From assembly GCA_965227905.1 (NCBI GenBank), contig OZ245780.1, positions 5,084,001 through 5,148,000 of the forward strand: DNA of 64,000 nucleotides, in the 5' to 3' direction. The DNA comes from CBDDHT01 sp965227905 (GTDB lineage Bacteria > Pseudomonadota > Alphaproteobacteria > Rhizobiales > Methyloligellaceae). Position numbers and translations under genes: made by a program. Positions 17,711 through 26,462 of this stretch are shown piece by piece. A model generated the notes under the pieces. That model searched no databases. It saw only the letters and a program-made list of their open reading frames with translations, and had not been told where the DNA came from. How positions within the stretch are numbered: the stretch's first letter is position 1; every line of letters begins with the position of its first letter.

Positions 17711-18580
17711 ATGGCAACGGCGAATGATGACATCTCGGTCAAGCGATTAACCGGTGGTCTTGGTGCTGAGATCAGTGGTGTCGATCTCTCGGACGCCGGA
17801 GACAACGCCGCGTTCGATGCAATCCATCAGGCTTTTAACGATCATTCCGTTCTGGTGTTCCGAAACCAAAAACTGGACCCGAATGCCCTCGTATCGTTCT
17901 CCAAGCGGTTTGGACCGCTCGAGCAACACGTCCTCAAGCAATTTGCCTTGCCGGAGAACCCGGACGTCTTTCAAATCTCCAACGTGAAAGAAAAGGGAAA
18001 ACCGGTCGGCGCAATCCGCGCTGGTCAGTACTGGCATACGGATTGCTCCTATATGGAGCGCCCCACTATGGCTTCGCTGCTCCACGCCATCGACATACCC
18101 AGCTATGGCGGCGACACGATTTTTGCCAGCACCGCAGGCGCCTATGACGAACTATCAGACACGATGAAATCGTTTCTCGAGGGCCTGACTGCCGTTCACG
18201 ACTACACAAACGCTTACGACACATTCTTTTCCAAAGTTGCAGACCGACCACCGCTGTCCGATGAGGAAAAAGCGAAAGTGCCGCCAGTCGAACATCCGGT
18301 GATCCGCACGCATCCCGAGACGGGACGGAAAGTGATCTTCGTCAATCCCGGTTTCACCCGGCACATCAACGGCCTGACCGAGGAGGAAAGCCGCGCCATC
18401 CTGGACCTCTTGTTTGCCCATACCCAGCAGCCGCATCTTCTCTATCGCCACATCTGGGCCCCTGGCGACCTGGTCATCTGGGACAATCGTGCGACCTGGC
18501 ATCTGGCCGTTGCCGATTACCCCATGGAAGAGCGCCGCCACCTGCACCGCACCAGTGTCGCCGGCGACAGGCCTTCGTGA
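17711..18580 (+). CDS. TauD/TfdA-family Fe(II)/2-oxoglutarate dioxygenase
   Basis: 289 residues. The facial triad is visible: HxD in QYWHTDCSY and the distal His in RATWHLAVADY, with the 2-oxoglutarate-binding Arg in EERRHLHRTS. Family members (taurine, 2,4-D and sulfonate dioxygenases) hydroxylate next to a leaving group, often releasing sulfite. AAAGGG is 8 nt before the ATG at 17711. The stop overlaps the start of the next gene by 4 nt (GTGA), so translation of the dioxygenase and the membrane protein is probably coupled. A LysR regulator diverges from it. The substrate is not identified. Confidence 0.88.
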   Translation: MATANDDISVKRLTGGLGAEISGVDLSDAGDNAAFDAIHQAFNDHSVLVFRNQKLDPNALVSFSKRFGPLEQHVLKQFALPENPDVFQISNVKEKGKPVGAIRAGQYWHTDCSYMERPTMASLLHAIDIPSYGGDTIFASTAGAYDELSDTMKSFLEGLTAVHDYTNAYDTFFSKVADRPPLSDEEKAKVPPVEHPVIRTHPETGRKVIFVNPGFTRHINGLTEEESRAILDLLFAHTQQPHLLYRHIWAPGDLVIWDNRATWHLAVADYPMEERRHLHRTSVAGDRPS

Positions 18581-19380
18581 TCGTGGCATCGCCAGCAATT
18601 CAGATGCGCAATCGCCCGGATCTCGCAAACCGGATCCTGATCATGCTGTTCGTCGCGACTCTGGCCAGCATCGCGATCTATTTCGCTGCTCGTCCCTTCC
18701 TGCCGCCGGCATTCCAACAGCCCGGAACGGCACTGCTTCAATCGTCCGCGATCATCGGTTCATTGTTCCTTCTGGTACCGCTCGCATTCACCGTTGCAAA
18801 ACGTTCGGGCCGAAGCGAAATGCCCAACCGGTGGTTCATTGCGCATGTCCTGGCGAGTCTCTTGGGTATCCTTCTGATTGCCGTGCATACGACCGGTGCG
18901 CTTGACCGGCCGCCGGCACTTTTGCTGCTGTTCCTGGTGGCGCTTGCCCTTTCGGGAGCAATTGCGCGTGTCCGTTTGTCGCGAAACATGGCTGCAACGC
19001 TCGGCACCAAAGCACGCGCGTTCGCCGAACCGAATCCTGCCTTGAAAAAGGATTTGCGAGAACTGATCGGACGCAAGACAGCGCTCCTTGCAAAGCTCGA
19101 TCCTGGCGCCAGCGAAGCAACATTCTCGGTCACGTTGCGGCATTGGTTGACATCGCCATGGCGGGCGCTCGCCTACTCTCGTCTCGCGGCCAAGGAGTCA
19201 TCCCTGATAGGCAGCCGTCAGTCCGTCTCATTTGCACAGGGCTATTGGCGGCCGATGCATTTGGCTCTGAGTTGGCTCTTCATCGCCGGACTCTTGGTAC
19301 ATATCGTTGTAGTTACGTTCTTTGCCGGATGGGCGGCCGAGGGACGCGACATCTACTGGTGGCATGTGACGGCATGGTAG
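18577..19380 (+). CDS. Membrane protein with two HX13H motifs, probable dihaem b subunit
   Basis: 267 residues with about five or six hydrophobic helices. Two helices each carry a pair of His 14 residues apart (AHVLASL to AVHTTG, and MHLALSW to LVHIVVV). This HX13H spacing on two helices is the bis-haem b pattern of ferric-reductase/NOX-type and related quinone-reactive membrane proteins. A basic/acidic cytoplasmic loop lies between them. It starts at a GTG that overlaps the dioxygenase stop; an ATG at 18604 is possible. The Mo/Fe-S fusion gene begins 31 nt downstream, so I infer that this protein anchors that enzyme and exchanges electrons with the quinone pool. Confidence 0.7.
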   Translation: MIVASPAIQMRNRPDLANRILIMLFVATLASIAIYFAARPFLPPAFQQPGTALLQSSAIIGSLFLLVPLAFTVAKRSGRSEMPNRWFIAHVLASLLGILLIAVHTTGALDRPPALLLLFLVALALSGAIARVRLSRNMAATLGTKARAFAEPNPALKKDLRELIGRKTALLAKLDPGASEATFSVTLRHWLTSPWRALAYSRLAAKESSLIGSRQSVSFAQGYWRPMHLALSWLFIAGLLVHIVVVTFFAGWAAEGRDIYWWHVTAW

Positions 19381-19411
19381 CGCCCGCGCAGATAACCGAA
19401 AGGTTCGAACT

Positions 19412-22369
19412 ATGAGCCGCCTGTCGCTGATGATCGACCTGGAGCGCTGTATCGGCTGCAAAAGCTGCGAAGCGGCATGCAAGGCGGAACACGGTCTGGG
19501 CCCCGGTGAATATCGCAACCGCGTTGTCTGGCTCGGAGACACAGATGCGCCGGCGCTCGATTTCCTGACCGTCACCTGCCAGCACTGCGCGCGCCCAGCG
19601 TGCCTGCGCGCATGCCCCGTCAATCCCAAGGCCATCGAGAAGCATCCCGAAACCGGTGTCGTGCGGGTCCTGGAAGACCGCTGCACAGGATGTGGCGAGT
19701 GCATTGTTGCCTGTCCTTATGGCGCCATGGGCTATGACGAAATCGATCATCACGCGGTGAAGTGCGATCTGTGCACCGATCGCCGCGCGGCAGGCTCCAG
19801 ACCCGCATGCGCGACTGTCTGCCCCGGCCATGCCATTCACTTTGGCGAACGCTCCGACCATTTGGCTTACGCAGAGCGCGAAAACAGACAGGTGCGGGAC
19901 CAGGACGCGTTTTTACTGGGACCCGCCACGGTCTATCTCGATCGGATCGAACGGCCCGGTGCAGCGCCCTTGAATGGCACGAACGGCTCTATCCCGATCA
20001 CTGGGCGCCATCGCCCTTCGGTCGTCGACGACCCGGAAACCAGACGTGCCCTGACACCGGATGCGGTCGCCTTTCCATACCGGAAAACGCGTGAAGGCCG
20101 GCAACCGGACCGGATCGAGCCGGGCGCGTGCAATATCTGCTTCAATACCTGTAGCACCAACTATCATCTGAAAGACGGCGCGCTTGTCCGTGTGACCGGA
20201 AACGAAGCCGATCCGCTGTCCCAGGGAAAGGTCTGTCCGAAGTCGCAACTCAGCCTGCAGCTCTACAACAGCAAGGAACGTCTTCGAACGCCTTTAAAAC
20301 GCGTTGGCCCGCGCGGCAGCGGACGTTTCGAGCCGATCAGCTGGAAACAGGCTTTGGATGAGATTGCCGAACGCATGCGTGGCGTCCGGGAAGCCTATGG
20401 CCCGGAAGGCCTCGGAATCTTCGCAGGAACTCGGACGGGCATTCTGGACAAGAAAGGCTTCGTCAAGCTGTTCGCCCAGATGTGGGGCACACCCAATATC
20501 AGTGACACCGAACCCTTCTGCAATCTGAACAAGAGCATCACCTATACTCTGACCCAAGGGACGCAAGGGAGCGGCAACAGCTATACCGAAGCCGATATCG
20601 GAAGCGCCGAACTCTATGTGTATCTCGGAGACAATCAGGCCGAGACCCGCCCGGTTCATTTCGGCATGGTCAATGACTGGCGCCTCAAGAATGGGGCCCG
20701 CATGGTCGTTGCGGATCCTCGTCTGACAGTTACGGCAAGCAAGGCCGATCAGTGGCTCCCGATCCGACCCGGCACGGATCTGGCACTGGCATTGGCACTC
20801 TCCCATCACATTTTTTCGCAAGACCTGCACGACCAGCGCTTCTGCGAGAATTGGGTTCTTGGATGGGAAGCGTGGCGCGATTTCCTGGAGGAAAAGGGCT
20901 ACGATCCGGACTGGGCTGCACCGATCACCGGGCTTGATGCCGATGTGATCCGCACTCTTGGAGACGACATTGCTAAGGCCGACGGGTGCGTGATCTTCGC
21001 CAGTCGCGGCATCAATCAGCATTCGAACGGAGCCCAGACCAACCGCGCGCTGATGTTCCTTGCCGCCATGACCGGCAATTGGGGCCGCAAGGGCGGAACC
21101 TATTTCAATTTGTCGACGTCACCGCCGATCAGTGTGTCTGCACCGGAGCACCGTCGCCATAAGCCTGAGCGCCCGGCCATCAGACGCAATGCGGTCGGAT
21201 GGATCGAGGCCATGACGACCGGCGAGCCCTATCTCATCAAAGGGCTCATCGCGTGCAACAATCCTGCAGCGCAATGGCCTGACCAGGACGCCGTGCGCAG
21301 GGCTTTCGAAAACCTGGATCTCCTGGTTCATATCGATCTCTTCGAGAACGAAACCAGTGCCTATGCCGACTATGTCCTTCCTGCCGCAACAGGCATCGAA
21401 AAGGGTGAGATCGGCCGCGGGAACGAGGATCGGCGGGTCGTCTGGATCGACAAGGTCATCGAGCCGCCGGGCGAGGCCAAGGCGGACGCCTGGATCTGGA
21501 TCGAACTTGGAAAACGCTTCGGATACGAGGATGTCCTGGAGGAACGCTTCAAGGATCCCACCGTATTCTGGGACGAAAAGTGTATCGATCATCCGCAACT
21601 GCGCGGCTGCACCTATCGGCGCATGAAGTCCCGTCCCTGGCGCTGGGTCCGCTTCCCCGTCGCAACGGAAGAGTCCGAAGAACAGGACACGCTGTACTTG
21701 GAAGGAACCACCGCAGCAGGCTCACCGGAAGGCCATCGCTTTCCAACACCAAGCGGAAAGCTCGAATTCTATACACCTGAACTCGATGACAAGTTTCGCC
21801 AACTCGGTCTCTCCGCACTACCTGAGTTCTACACCGATCGCGAACAGCTCATCGATCTGCCCTACATCGAATGGATGAATGGCGACAATCAATCCGGTCT
21901 GATCTCGCCCTTTATTTCGGCTCCAACAAGCGCTTCCGCCGCTCGGATCGTTACCGGTGCAAACGACACGCCGAGCCGGGAACTTCGTGCACTTGGTTTC
22001 GACACCGAACTCGTGACCGGTCGGCCGCCTGCACCGCATTTCCATTCCTGGATGCACTATGCTTGGCAGGCACAGGAAATGTGGCCCGATCTCTATGTTC
22101 AGATACATCCCGATAAGGCGGGCCCCGCGGGGATCGAAGATGGCCAGCGTGTTCGTGTCGAAACGGCACACGGCTCGATCGAGGCGCGCGCCTGGCTTCA
22201 TGCCGGCATTCGCAAATCGGCTGTCTTCATTCCCATCGGATGGGGCGAGCGCCAACCGTTCCATCCTTGGCGTTCGGTGAATTTTCTGACGGAGAAGACA
22301 CAACGCGACCCGGTGTCGGATAACTCGAACCTAAAAACATACCTCTGCAAAGTGTCGGCAATAAACTAA
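19412..22369 (+). CDS. Ferredoxin-subunit/molybdopterin-oxidoreductase fusion protein
   Basis: 985 residues. Residues 1 to about 190 are a four-cluster ferredoxin subunit like those of DMSO-reductase-family complexes (CIGCKSCEAAC, CQHCARPACLRACP, CTGCGECIVACP, CDLC then CATVCP). From about 235 comes a complete molybdopterin catalytic subunit with its own cluster motif CNICFNTC and VCPK, a probable Mo-ligand Cys in EPFCNLNK (near residue 370), and the C-terminal molybdopterin-binding domain. These two parts are normally separate polypeptides (as in SoeA/SoeB or PsrA/PsrB). No Tat signal exists, so it should be cytoplasmic at the inner membrane. Candidate substrates include sulfite or another sulfur oxyanion, given the TauD-type gene upstream; that is inference. 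Confidence 0.85.
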   Translation: MSRLSLMIDLERCIGCKSCEAACKAEHGLGPGEYRNRVVWLGDTDAPALDFLTVTCQHCARPACLRACPVNPKAIEKHPETGVVRVLEDRCTGCGECIVACPYGAMGYDEIDHHAVKCDLCTDRRAAGSRPACATVCPGHAIHFGERSDHLAYAERENRQVRDQDAFLLGPATVYLDRIERPGAAPLNGTNGSIPITGRHRPSVVDDPETRRALTPDAVAFPYRKTREGRQPDRIEPGACNICFNTCSTNYHLKDGALVRVTGNEADPLSQGKVCPKSQLSLQLYNSKERLRTPLKRVGPRGSGRFEPISWKQALDEIAERMRGVREAYGPEGLGIFAGTRTGILDKKGFVKLFAQMWGTPNISDTEPFCNLNKSITYTLTQGTQGSGNSYTEADIGSAELYVYLGDNQAETRPVHFGMVNDWRLKNGARMVVADPRLTVTASKADQWLPIRPGTDLALALALSHHIFSQDLHDQRFCENWVLGWEAWRDFLEEKGYDPDWAAPITGLDADVIRTLGDDIAKADGCVIFASRGINQHSNGAQTNRALMFLAAMTGNWGRKGGTYFNLSTSPPISVSAPEHRRHKPERPAIRRNAVGWIEAMTTGEPYLIKGLIACNNPAAQWPDQDAVRRAFENLDLLVHIDLFENETSAYADYVLPAATGIEKGEIGRGNEDRRVVWIDKVIEPPGEAKADAWIWIELGKRFGYEDVLEERFKDPTVFWDEKCIDHPQLRGCTYRRMKSRPWRWVRFPVATEESEEQDTLYLEGTTAAGSPEGHRFPTPSGKLEFYTPELDDKFRQLGLSALPEFYTDREQLIDLPYIEWMNGDNQSGLISPFISAPTSASAARIVTGANDTPSRELRALGFDTELVTGRPPAPHFHSWMHYAWQAQEMWPDLYVQIHPDKAGPAGIEDGQRVRVETAHGSIEARAWLHAGIRKSAVFIPIGWGERQPFHPWRSVNFLTEKTQRDPVSDNSNLKTYLCKVSAIN

Positions 22370-22391
22370 AAATCCGACTTTTAGAGGATTA

Positions 22392-23240
22392 TCAGTTTCG
22401 AACCGGTTTTTGCGCAGTGAATATGCCGTACCGCATTGCTCCGAGCCGATAGGCTGCCGCAATACGCATCGTCGTTTTGGCGAAGACGATATTGCGACGT
22501 CCGCTGGTCAGAAACTTCCATGCCTCTTTATCCCAGGCGAGGCGAGCCAGCATCCGGCGAACGACCAGCGCCCAAGTCCGCGAAACCTTGTGAGAGACAT
22601 CCGCAAACGACGTCACCTCGAAACCCGCAGTTTCGAGCAGATTACGGTATTCGACTTCGCTCCCCATGCCCGGCATCCGACCCTCTTCGCAGATCGGCTC
22701 CAGCAGTCTGCGAGATTCCCATGCCCCTGCCTCGGTTCGCGCCAACCAGGCACAGATACCGAGTTTGCCACCAGGTTTCATGATGCGATGCATCTCCGCA
22801 AACAATCGTGGTTTGTCCGCGAAATGCTCTGTGGACTCAATTGCAACGACCTTGTCGAAACTCTGTTCGGTGAGTTCGCTCCGAAGGAAGTCTATGCAGA
22901 GAATGTTTGAATCCGTCGATTGGGTAAATTCCTGCGCGTAGGAGAACTGTGCCGGCGAGACTGTCACACCGGTCACATTGGCCCCATAGCTCTCGGCCAG
23001 CACCTGAGCCGTACCACCATACCCACAGCCGACGTCGCAAACGGTTTGATGTTCCTTGATGTCCAGTTCCATGGCGAGCAAATGGATCAGATTGCGCGTG
23101 GCTTCTTCGATGCTCTCGCGTCCCGTCACCCATAGACCATGATGAACATGATGCCCCCACAGGACCCGGTACCAGTGGTCAAGTTCGTCATAATGTTCGG
23201 CGACATGATCGCTGGAAATGTTGCTCGTCGGCTCAATCAT
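22392..23240 (-). CDS. SAM-dependent methyltransferase
   Basis: 282 residues. The class I SAM-binding motif is VCDVGCGYGG, with the acidic loop and post-motifs in IESTEHFADK and LKPGGKLGICAWL. Overall it resembles the cyclopropane-fatty-acid/tocopherol methyltransferase group, which acts on lipids or small molecules. An excellent binding site (GGAGGTCCTTCG) precedes the ATG. It is the last gene of the minus-strand run that starts with the ABC transporter, 120 nt after the Crp/Fnr gene, and is convergent with the Mo-enzyme gene (22-bp gap). The substrate is unknown. Confidence 0.82.
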   Translation of the reverse strand: MIEPTSNISSDHVAEHYDELDHWYRVLWGHHVHHGLWVTGRESIEEATRNLIHLLAMELDIKEHQTVCDVGCGYGGTAQVLAESYGANVTGVTVSPAQFSYAQEFTQSTDSNILCIDFLRSELTEQSFDKVVAIESTEHFADKPRLFAEMHRIMKPGGKLGICAWLARTEAGAWESRRLLEPICEEGRMPGMGSEVEYRNLLETAGFEVTSFADVSHKVSRTWALVVRRMLARLAWDKEAWKFLTSGRRNIVFAKTTMRIAAAYRLGAMRYGIFTAQKPVRN

Positions 23241-23360
23241 CGAAGGACCTCCATGCCAATCGAACGATTTTGCCTGCCGTCAAATACGCTATGAGATTGA
23301 TCCTGCCTGAACAGTGCGACCAAATTCGGCCTCGCTCGCGGCGATCTCACGTCGCTCCAG

Positions 23361-24113
23361 CTAGTCTGCGGTCATGAGAAGGTCCGGACGGTGGATAACG
23401 ATTCGGCTGCGCTCCACCGTAACCAGGCCACGGTCTTGAAACCGTGCCAAGGCCGTTGTCACCCATTGGCGCGTCGAGCCAACGATGTTGGCAATCTGCT
23501 CATGTGTAATCCGACGCACGATGATGAGTTCATTGCCTGACTGCTCGCCTTGCAAACGACCGAGGATGAGTAGCAATTGCGCCAGCCTCTCGACCACTGA
23601 TCGTGTGCCGAGCATTTGGGCCAGTGCCGAGTAGCACTTGCCCTTGGCGACCAGACCGTCAATGACACAGAGTGCAAAGGATGGGACGCGCTCAATCAAA
23701 TGACGGATAGAGCTACCCGGCAAATAGCGGACGCTGGCTTCAGTTACCGCTTCAGCAGACCAAATATGAACGCCGCCACCGAAGATTTCAGGACCGCCGA
23801 CGAAATGTCCCGGAGTCCAATAGGCCAGCGTAATCTCCCGCCCCGAAACGCCGGCATAATAGGTCCGAACCTGCCCTTTCTCGATCAGAAAAATACCTTC
23901 ATGAGGCTTGCCTTGCACGAAGACACTTTCGCGCGGTGAAAGATCACGCACTACAGACGCGCGCTTCAGAACCTGCGCTTCTTCCATACTGAGTTGCTCT
24001 AAAAAAGACCGGCCTTCATTGACCTCTGAAAGCGCCTCGGTCAGGAAAATGGCCGACTCAAACACGCCTTCGTCGCGGCGTTCGACCAGGATGTCGTCCA
24101 GTGTTCCATGCAT
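23361..24113 (-). CDS. Crp/Fnr-family transcriptional regulator
   Basis: 250 residues. The cyclic-nucleotide-binding beta-barrel (residues 40-150; RESVFVQGKPHEGIFLIEKG) is followed by a long helix and a C-terminal winged helix (THEQIANIVGSTRQWVTTALARFQ). The N-terminal Cys cluster that marks oxygen-sensing FNR is absent, so it is not a classical FNR; a ligand- or redox-sensing regulator is more likely. It lies 15 nt after the cytochrome c gene in the copper/ABC operon and probably controls that operon or respiratory genes. No certain binding site was found in its own upstream region because it is internal to the operon. Confidence 0.85.
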   Translation of the reverse strand: MHGTLDDILVERRDEGVFESAIFLTEALSEVNEGRSFLEQLSMEEAQVLKRASVVRDLSPRESVFVQGKPHEGIFLIEKGQVRTYYAGVSGREITLAYWTPGHFVGGPEIFGGGVHIWSAEAVTEASVRYLPGSSIRHLIERVPSFALCVIDGLVAKGKCYSALAQMLGTRSVVERLAQLLLILGRLQGEQSGNELIIVRRITHEQIANIVGSTRQWVTTALARFQDRGLVTVERSRIVIHRPDLLMTAD

Positions 24114-24128
24114 ACTCTGTTCGTTCCT

Positions 24129-24776
24129 CTAACGCGCCGCTCGTTGCTGCCCGGCCAGATAGGCTGAGACACTCTCGATGTCCGCCTTGCTTAACCGCGC
24201 GGCAATGGTGACCATTGTTCCTGTCTTGTCATTGTTACGTGCGCCCGACTTGAAATCTGTGAGCTGTTTGGCGAGATAACCTGCATGCTGTGAGGAGATA
24301 TGTGGCGCATAGGCTATGGCTGGTTTCACGGCGCCATGACATGTCGCACATGCCGGTATTTTGGCATCCGGATCACCTGTTTCGACGAGGTTCTTTCCAC
24401 GAGCGATCTTCGTTGCCGCAATGTCGTCTGCCTTTGGGCTCGGTGGTGCCAGAGAGGCAAAATACTCCGCAACAACTGGAATATTGGCTTCGCTCAATTC
24501 AGCCTCGACAATTGAGATCATCTGTCCATTGTCATTCGTCCGATGACCGGCACGGAAATCCTTAAGCTGCTTGCGAATGTATGCGGCGCGCTGTCCGGCC
24601 AGATGCGGGAATCGTTCGGTTCGACCAATTCCGTTGAGGTTGTGGCACAGGGCGCAAACTTCCCACGGCTTCAGACTCTCTGTCTCTATCATGCCCGCAT
24701 TTGCCTGATCGCCAGCAACAAACAACACGGCCAGAAAAACCTGGCACGCTCCTAGAAAGATCGATGACAGACGCAT
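24129..24776 (-). CDS. Dihaem cytochrome c (c4-like)
   Basis: 215 residues with a signal peptide (cleavage near ANA-GM). Two CxxCH haem sites are present, at Cys41-His45 (CALCH) and Cys143-His147 (CATCH), each followed about 40 residues later by a Met in an equivalent NGQM or TGTM context that can be the sixth ligand. The two-domain duplication is the c4/c-type dihaem fold, which carries electrons in the periplasm between membrane complexes and terminal oxidases. It lies 15 nt from the degenerate PCuAC gene, within the ABC/SCO/PCuAC operon. Confidence 0.9.
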   Translation of the reverse strand: MRLSSIFLGACQVFLAVLFVAGDQANAGMIETESLKPWEVCALCHNLNGIGRTERFPHLAGQRAAYIRKQLKDFRAGHRTNDNGQMISIVEAELSEANIPVVAEYFASLAPPSPKADDIAATKIARGKNLVETGDPDAKIPACATCHGAVKPAIAYAPHISSQHAGYLAKQLTDFKSGARNNDKTGTMVTIAARLSKADIESVSAYLAGQQRAAR

Positions 24777-24791
24777 GCGAACTGCACTCGC

Positions 24792-25277
24792 TTACAACTT
24801 CTGCGGTTTGAGTGCTGCCTGCTTCATGGCTGAAAGCTCACTGAACGATCCGCTCGAAATCACCCTCAATGGCGCCATAACGGAAATACGCTCTCCATCC
24901 TCGAAAACCAGCACCAAAGGTATGCTGGAACCCTTCGCCAAGCTTCGGATCGGACTCGAGAGACTTGCGAATGGCCCACTCGGTTGAAACTCGAACCGAG
25001 CGCCAGGCTTGATAACCACAGGCTGATGTAGCGTTGCGTATCCGGCTTCCACGCCGCTACTCCCATAGAATGGGCTCTCTATGGTCACCAGCCGTCGCGG
25101 TTTCGCCCCGCGATTGACAACAGTGAAGTAGCCATGATGCACGCCTTCTGCCTTCGGTGATGTGTTCACCCATTGACCGGCGATTTCGACGGCGCTGCCG
25201 CTAAGGGCCATACCACCGAGACCCGCAAAACCCATGGCAACGATTGCCACAAAGCCCGCGATACAAAAACGTTCCAT
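24792..25277 (-). CDS. PCuAC-like periplasmic protein lacking the copper ligands
   Basis: 161 residues with a signal-peptide-like N-terminus. The fold signature of the PCuAC (copper chaperone) family is recognisable: EGVHHGYFTVVNRG, then AGYATLHQPVVIKPGARFEF and a terminal EDGERISVMAPLRV. The family copper motif HX10MX21HXM, complete in the neighbouring gene, is not present here, because the HXM segment is replaced by SGPFASL. It is therefore either a diverged partner or a protein that has lost copper binding. It sits between the true PCuAC gene and the cytochrome c gene, with gaps of 38 and 15 nt. Confidence 0.7.
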   Translation of the reverse strand: MERFCIAGFVAIVAMGFAGLGGMALSGSAVEIAGQWVNTSPKAEGVHHGYFTVVNRGAKPRRLVTIESPFYGSSGVEAGYATLHQPVVIKPGARFEFQPSGPFASLSSPIRSLAKGSSIPLVLVFEDGERISVMAPLRVISSGSFSELSAMKQAALKPQKL

Positions 25278-25315
25278 CAGACCCTCCTTGTCCGCCTACC
25301 GGCTGTTAACAGACG

Positions 25316-25807
25316 TCAGTTGCTCATCTTCATCCCGCCATGGTGGCTACCGCGCATTGCGTCTTTTTTGATCTGCGCGGTGAATGCGACTTTCTCTCCA
25401 GTCTCGAGAATGAGTGAAATCGGGACTGAGGCACCTACGTTCAGCGCTTCCTTCGGTTTGTGCAGCATCAGATGCAGACCACCCGGCGCAAACGCGACCT
25501 TGCCGCCTTGAGGAATCTCGATCCGCTTCACGGCTTCCATGATGGCCACGCCATTCTCAACGCGAGACGTGTGCAACTCGATCTTCGTGAAATCAGGACT
25601 CTCGGCACCGATGATCGCCTGCGGCGCGGAGCCCTTGTTTGAGACGGTGGCATAACCGGCCTGGACCTTCATCACAGGCGGAACGTGACGGATCCAGGCA
25701 TCACTCACAGCCAAGCCGCTACTGGCGAGGGCAAGACTCATGCTGGCGAGCAAAGCGATGAACGCCAGCAGCACGGTTAGGCGAATACTGTGATCAAGGT
25801 TCAGCAT
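25316..25807 (-). CDS. PCuAC-family periplasmic copper chaperone
   Basis: 163 residues with a signal peptide (cleavage near ALAS). The copper motif is exact: a His in ELHTSRV, ten residues later Met, 21 residues later HLM. The last ten residues are also rich in His and Met (SHHGGMKM), as in several copper carriers. PCuAC proteins deliver Cu(I) to the CuA site of cytochrome oxidase, usually with a SCO protein, and the SCO gene is 9 nt upstream. This supports a role in copper-centre assembly in the periplasm. Confidence 0.92.
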   Translation of the reverse strand: MLNLDHSIRLTVLLAFIALLASMSLALASSGLAVSDAWIRHVPPVMKVQAGYATVSNKGSAPQAIIGAESPDFTKIELHTSRVENGVAIMEAVKRIEIPQGGKVAFAPGGLHLMLHKPKEALNVGASVPISLILETGEKVAFTAQIKKDAMRGSHHGGMKMSN

Positions 25808-25816
25808 GGTCAGCCT

Positions 25817-26452
25817 CTAGTTGCTCAGGCGGCTCTGGCGCCGTTCGTCTCGGAACAGCTTGGCCAAATATTCTGCCGTCTTGTTGGGTTCGAAGGGTGG
25901 ATTAATGCTGGCATGGATCCGGCCTTTGGGATCGATAACCAGAACGTTGGCGTTGTGGCGCACCGTGTAGTCTTCGTCGTCAGGCTTCTTCTTCTCCAGG
26001 CGAACGAAGCCGTCCACGCCTTCCACCAAGCGCTTGATTTCGGGCCAGGCTCCTGTCACCCCAATAAAGTCGTCGTGAAAATTGACGACATAGTCCGCGA
26101 TAACTTCCTTGTCGCGTTCAGGATCGACACCAACGAATACAACCTGTGGCAAGCCTCCTGGTCGCACCCGAAAACCGAGTTGTTCGATGACCAGTGCAAT
26201 ATTGTTCAGAGTGAACGGACACACATCCGGGCAATAGGTGTAGCCAAGCAGGACTAGTGACCACTGGCCGGTAAAACGGGTTTGGTCGAATGTCTTGCCC
26301 TTGTGATCCTTCAGGTTGAAGGCTGGGACTGGCTCTTTCGTCGCGAATGTCTTGGCATCGACTTCTGCACTTGCGCTTCCAGAACCTATGCCTATCGCAA
26401 GAGCGAGACTCAATGCCCCGAACGACCGCCTTACAGCCTGTCCAAAATTCAT
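25817..26452 (-). CDS. SCO1/SenC-family copper chaperone
   Basis: 211 residues. A Sec signal (ending GSASAE) is followed by a thioredoxin-like fold. The copper-binding CxxxC is Cys74/Cys78 in YCPDVCPF, and the third ligand is His165 in VRHNANV, as in SCO proteins. It acts in the periplasm as a copper donor or thiol-disulfide enzyme in cytochrome oxidase CuA maturation. GAGGAAAACACC precedes the ATG at 26452, which was preferred to the ATG 18 nt upstream. It follows the ABC ATPase gene after 10 nt, so it belongs to the same operon. Confidence 0.93.
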   Translation of the reverse strand: MNFGQAVRRSFGALSLALAIGIGSGSASAEVDAKTFATKEPVPAFNLKDHKGKTFDQTRFTGQWSLVLLGYTYCPDVCPFTLNNIALVIEQLGFRVRPGGLPQVVFVGVDPERDKEVIADYVVNFHDDFIGVTGAWPEIKRLVEGVDGFVRLEKKKPDDEDYTVRHNANVLVIDPKGRIHASINPPFEPNKTAEYLAKLFRDERRQSRLSN

Positions 26453-26462
26453 GGTGTTTTCC

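Noticed and set aside
15297..17711. An 804-codon open frame on the plus strand.
   Set aside because: Antisense to the DegT aminotransferase and LysR genes, which have complete family motifs; the antisense product is low-complexity and unrecognisable.
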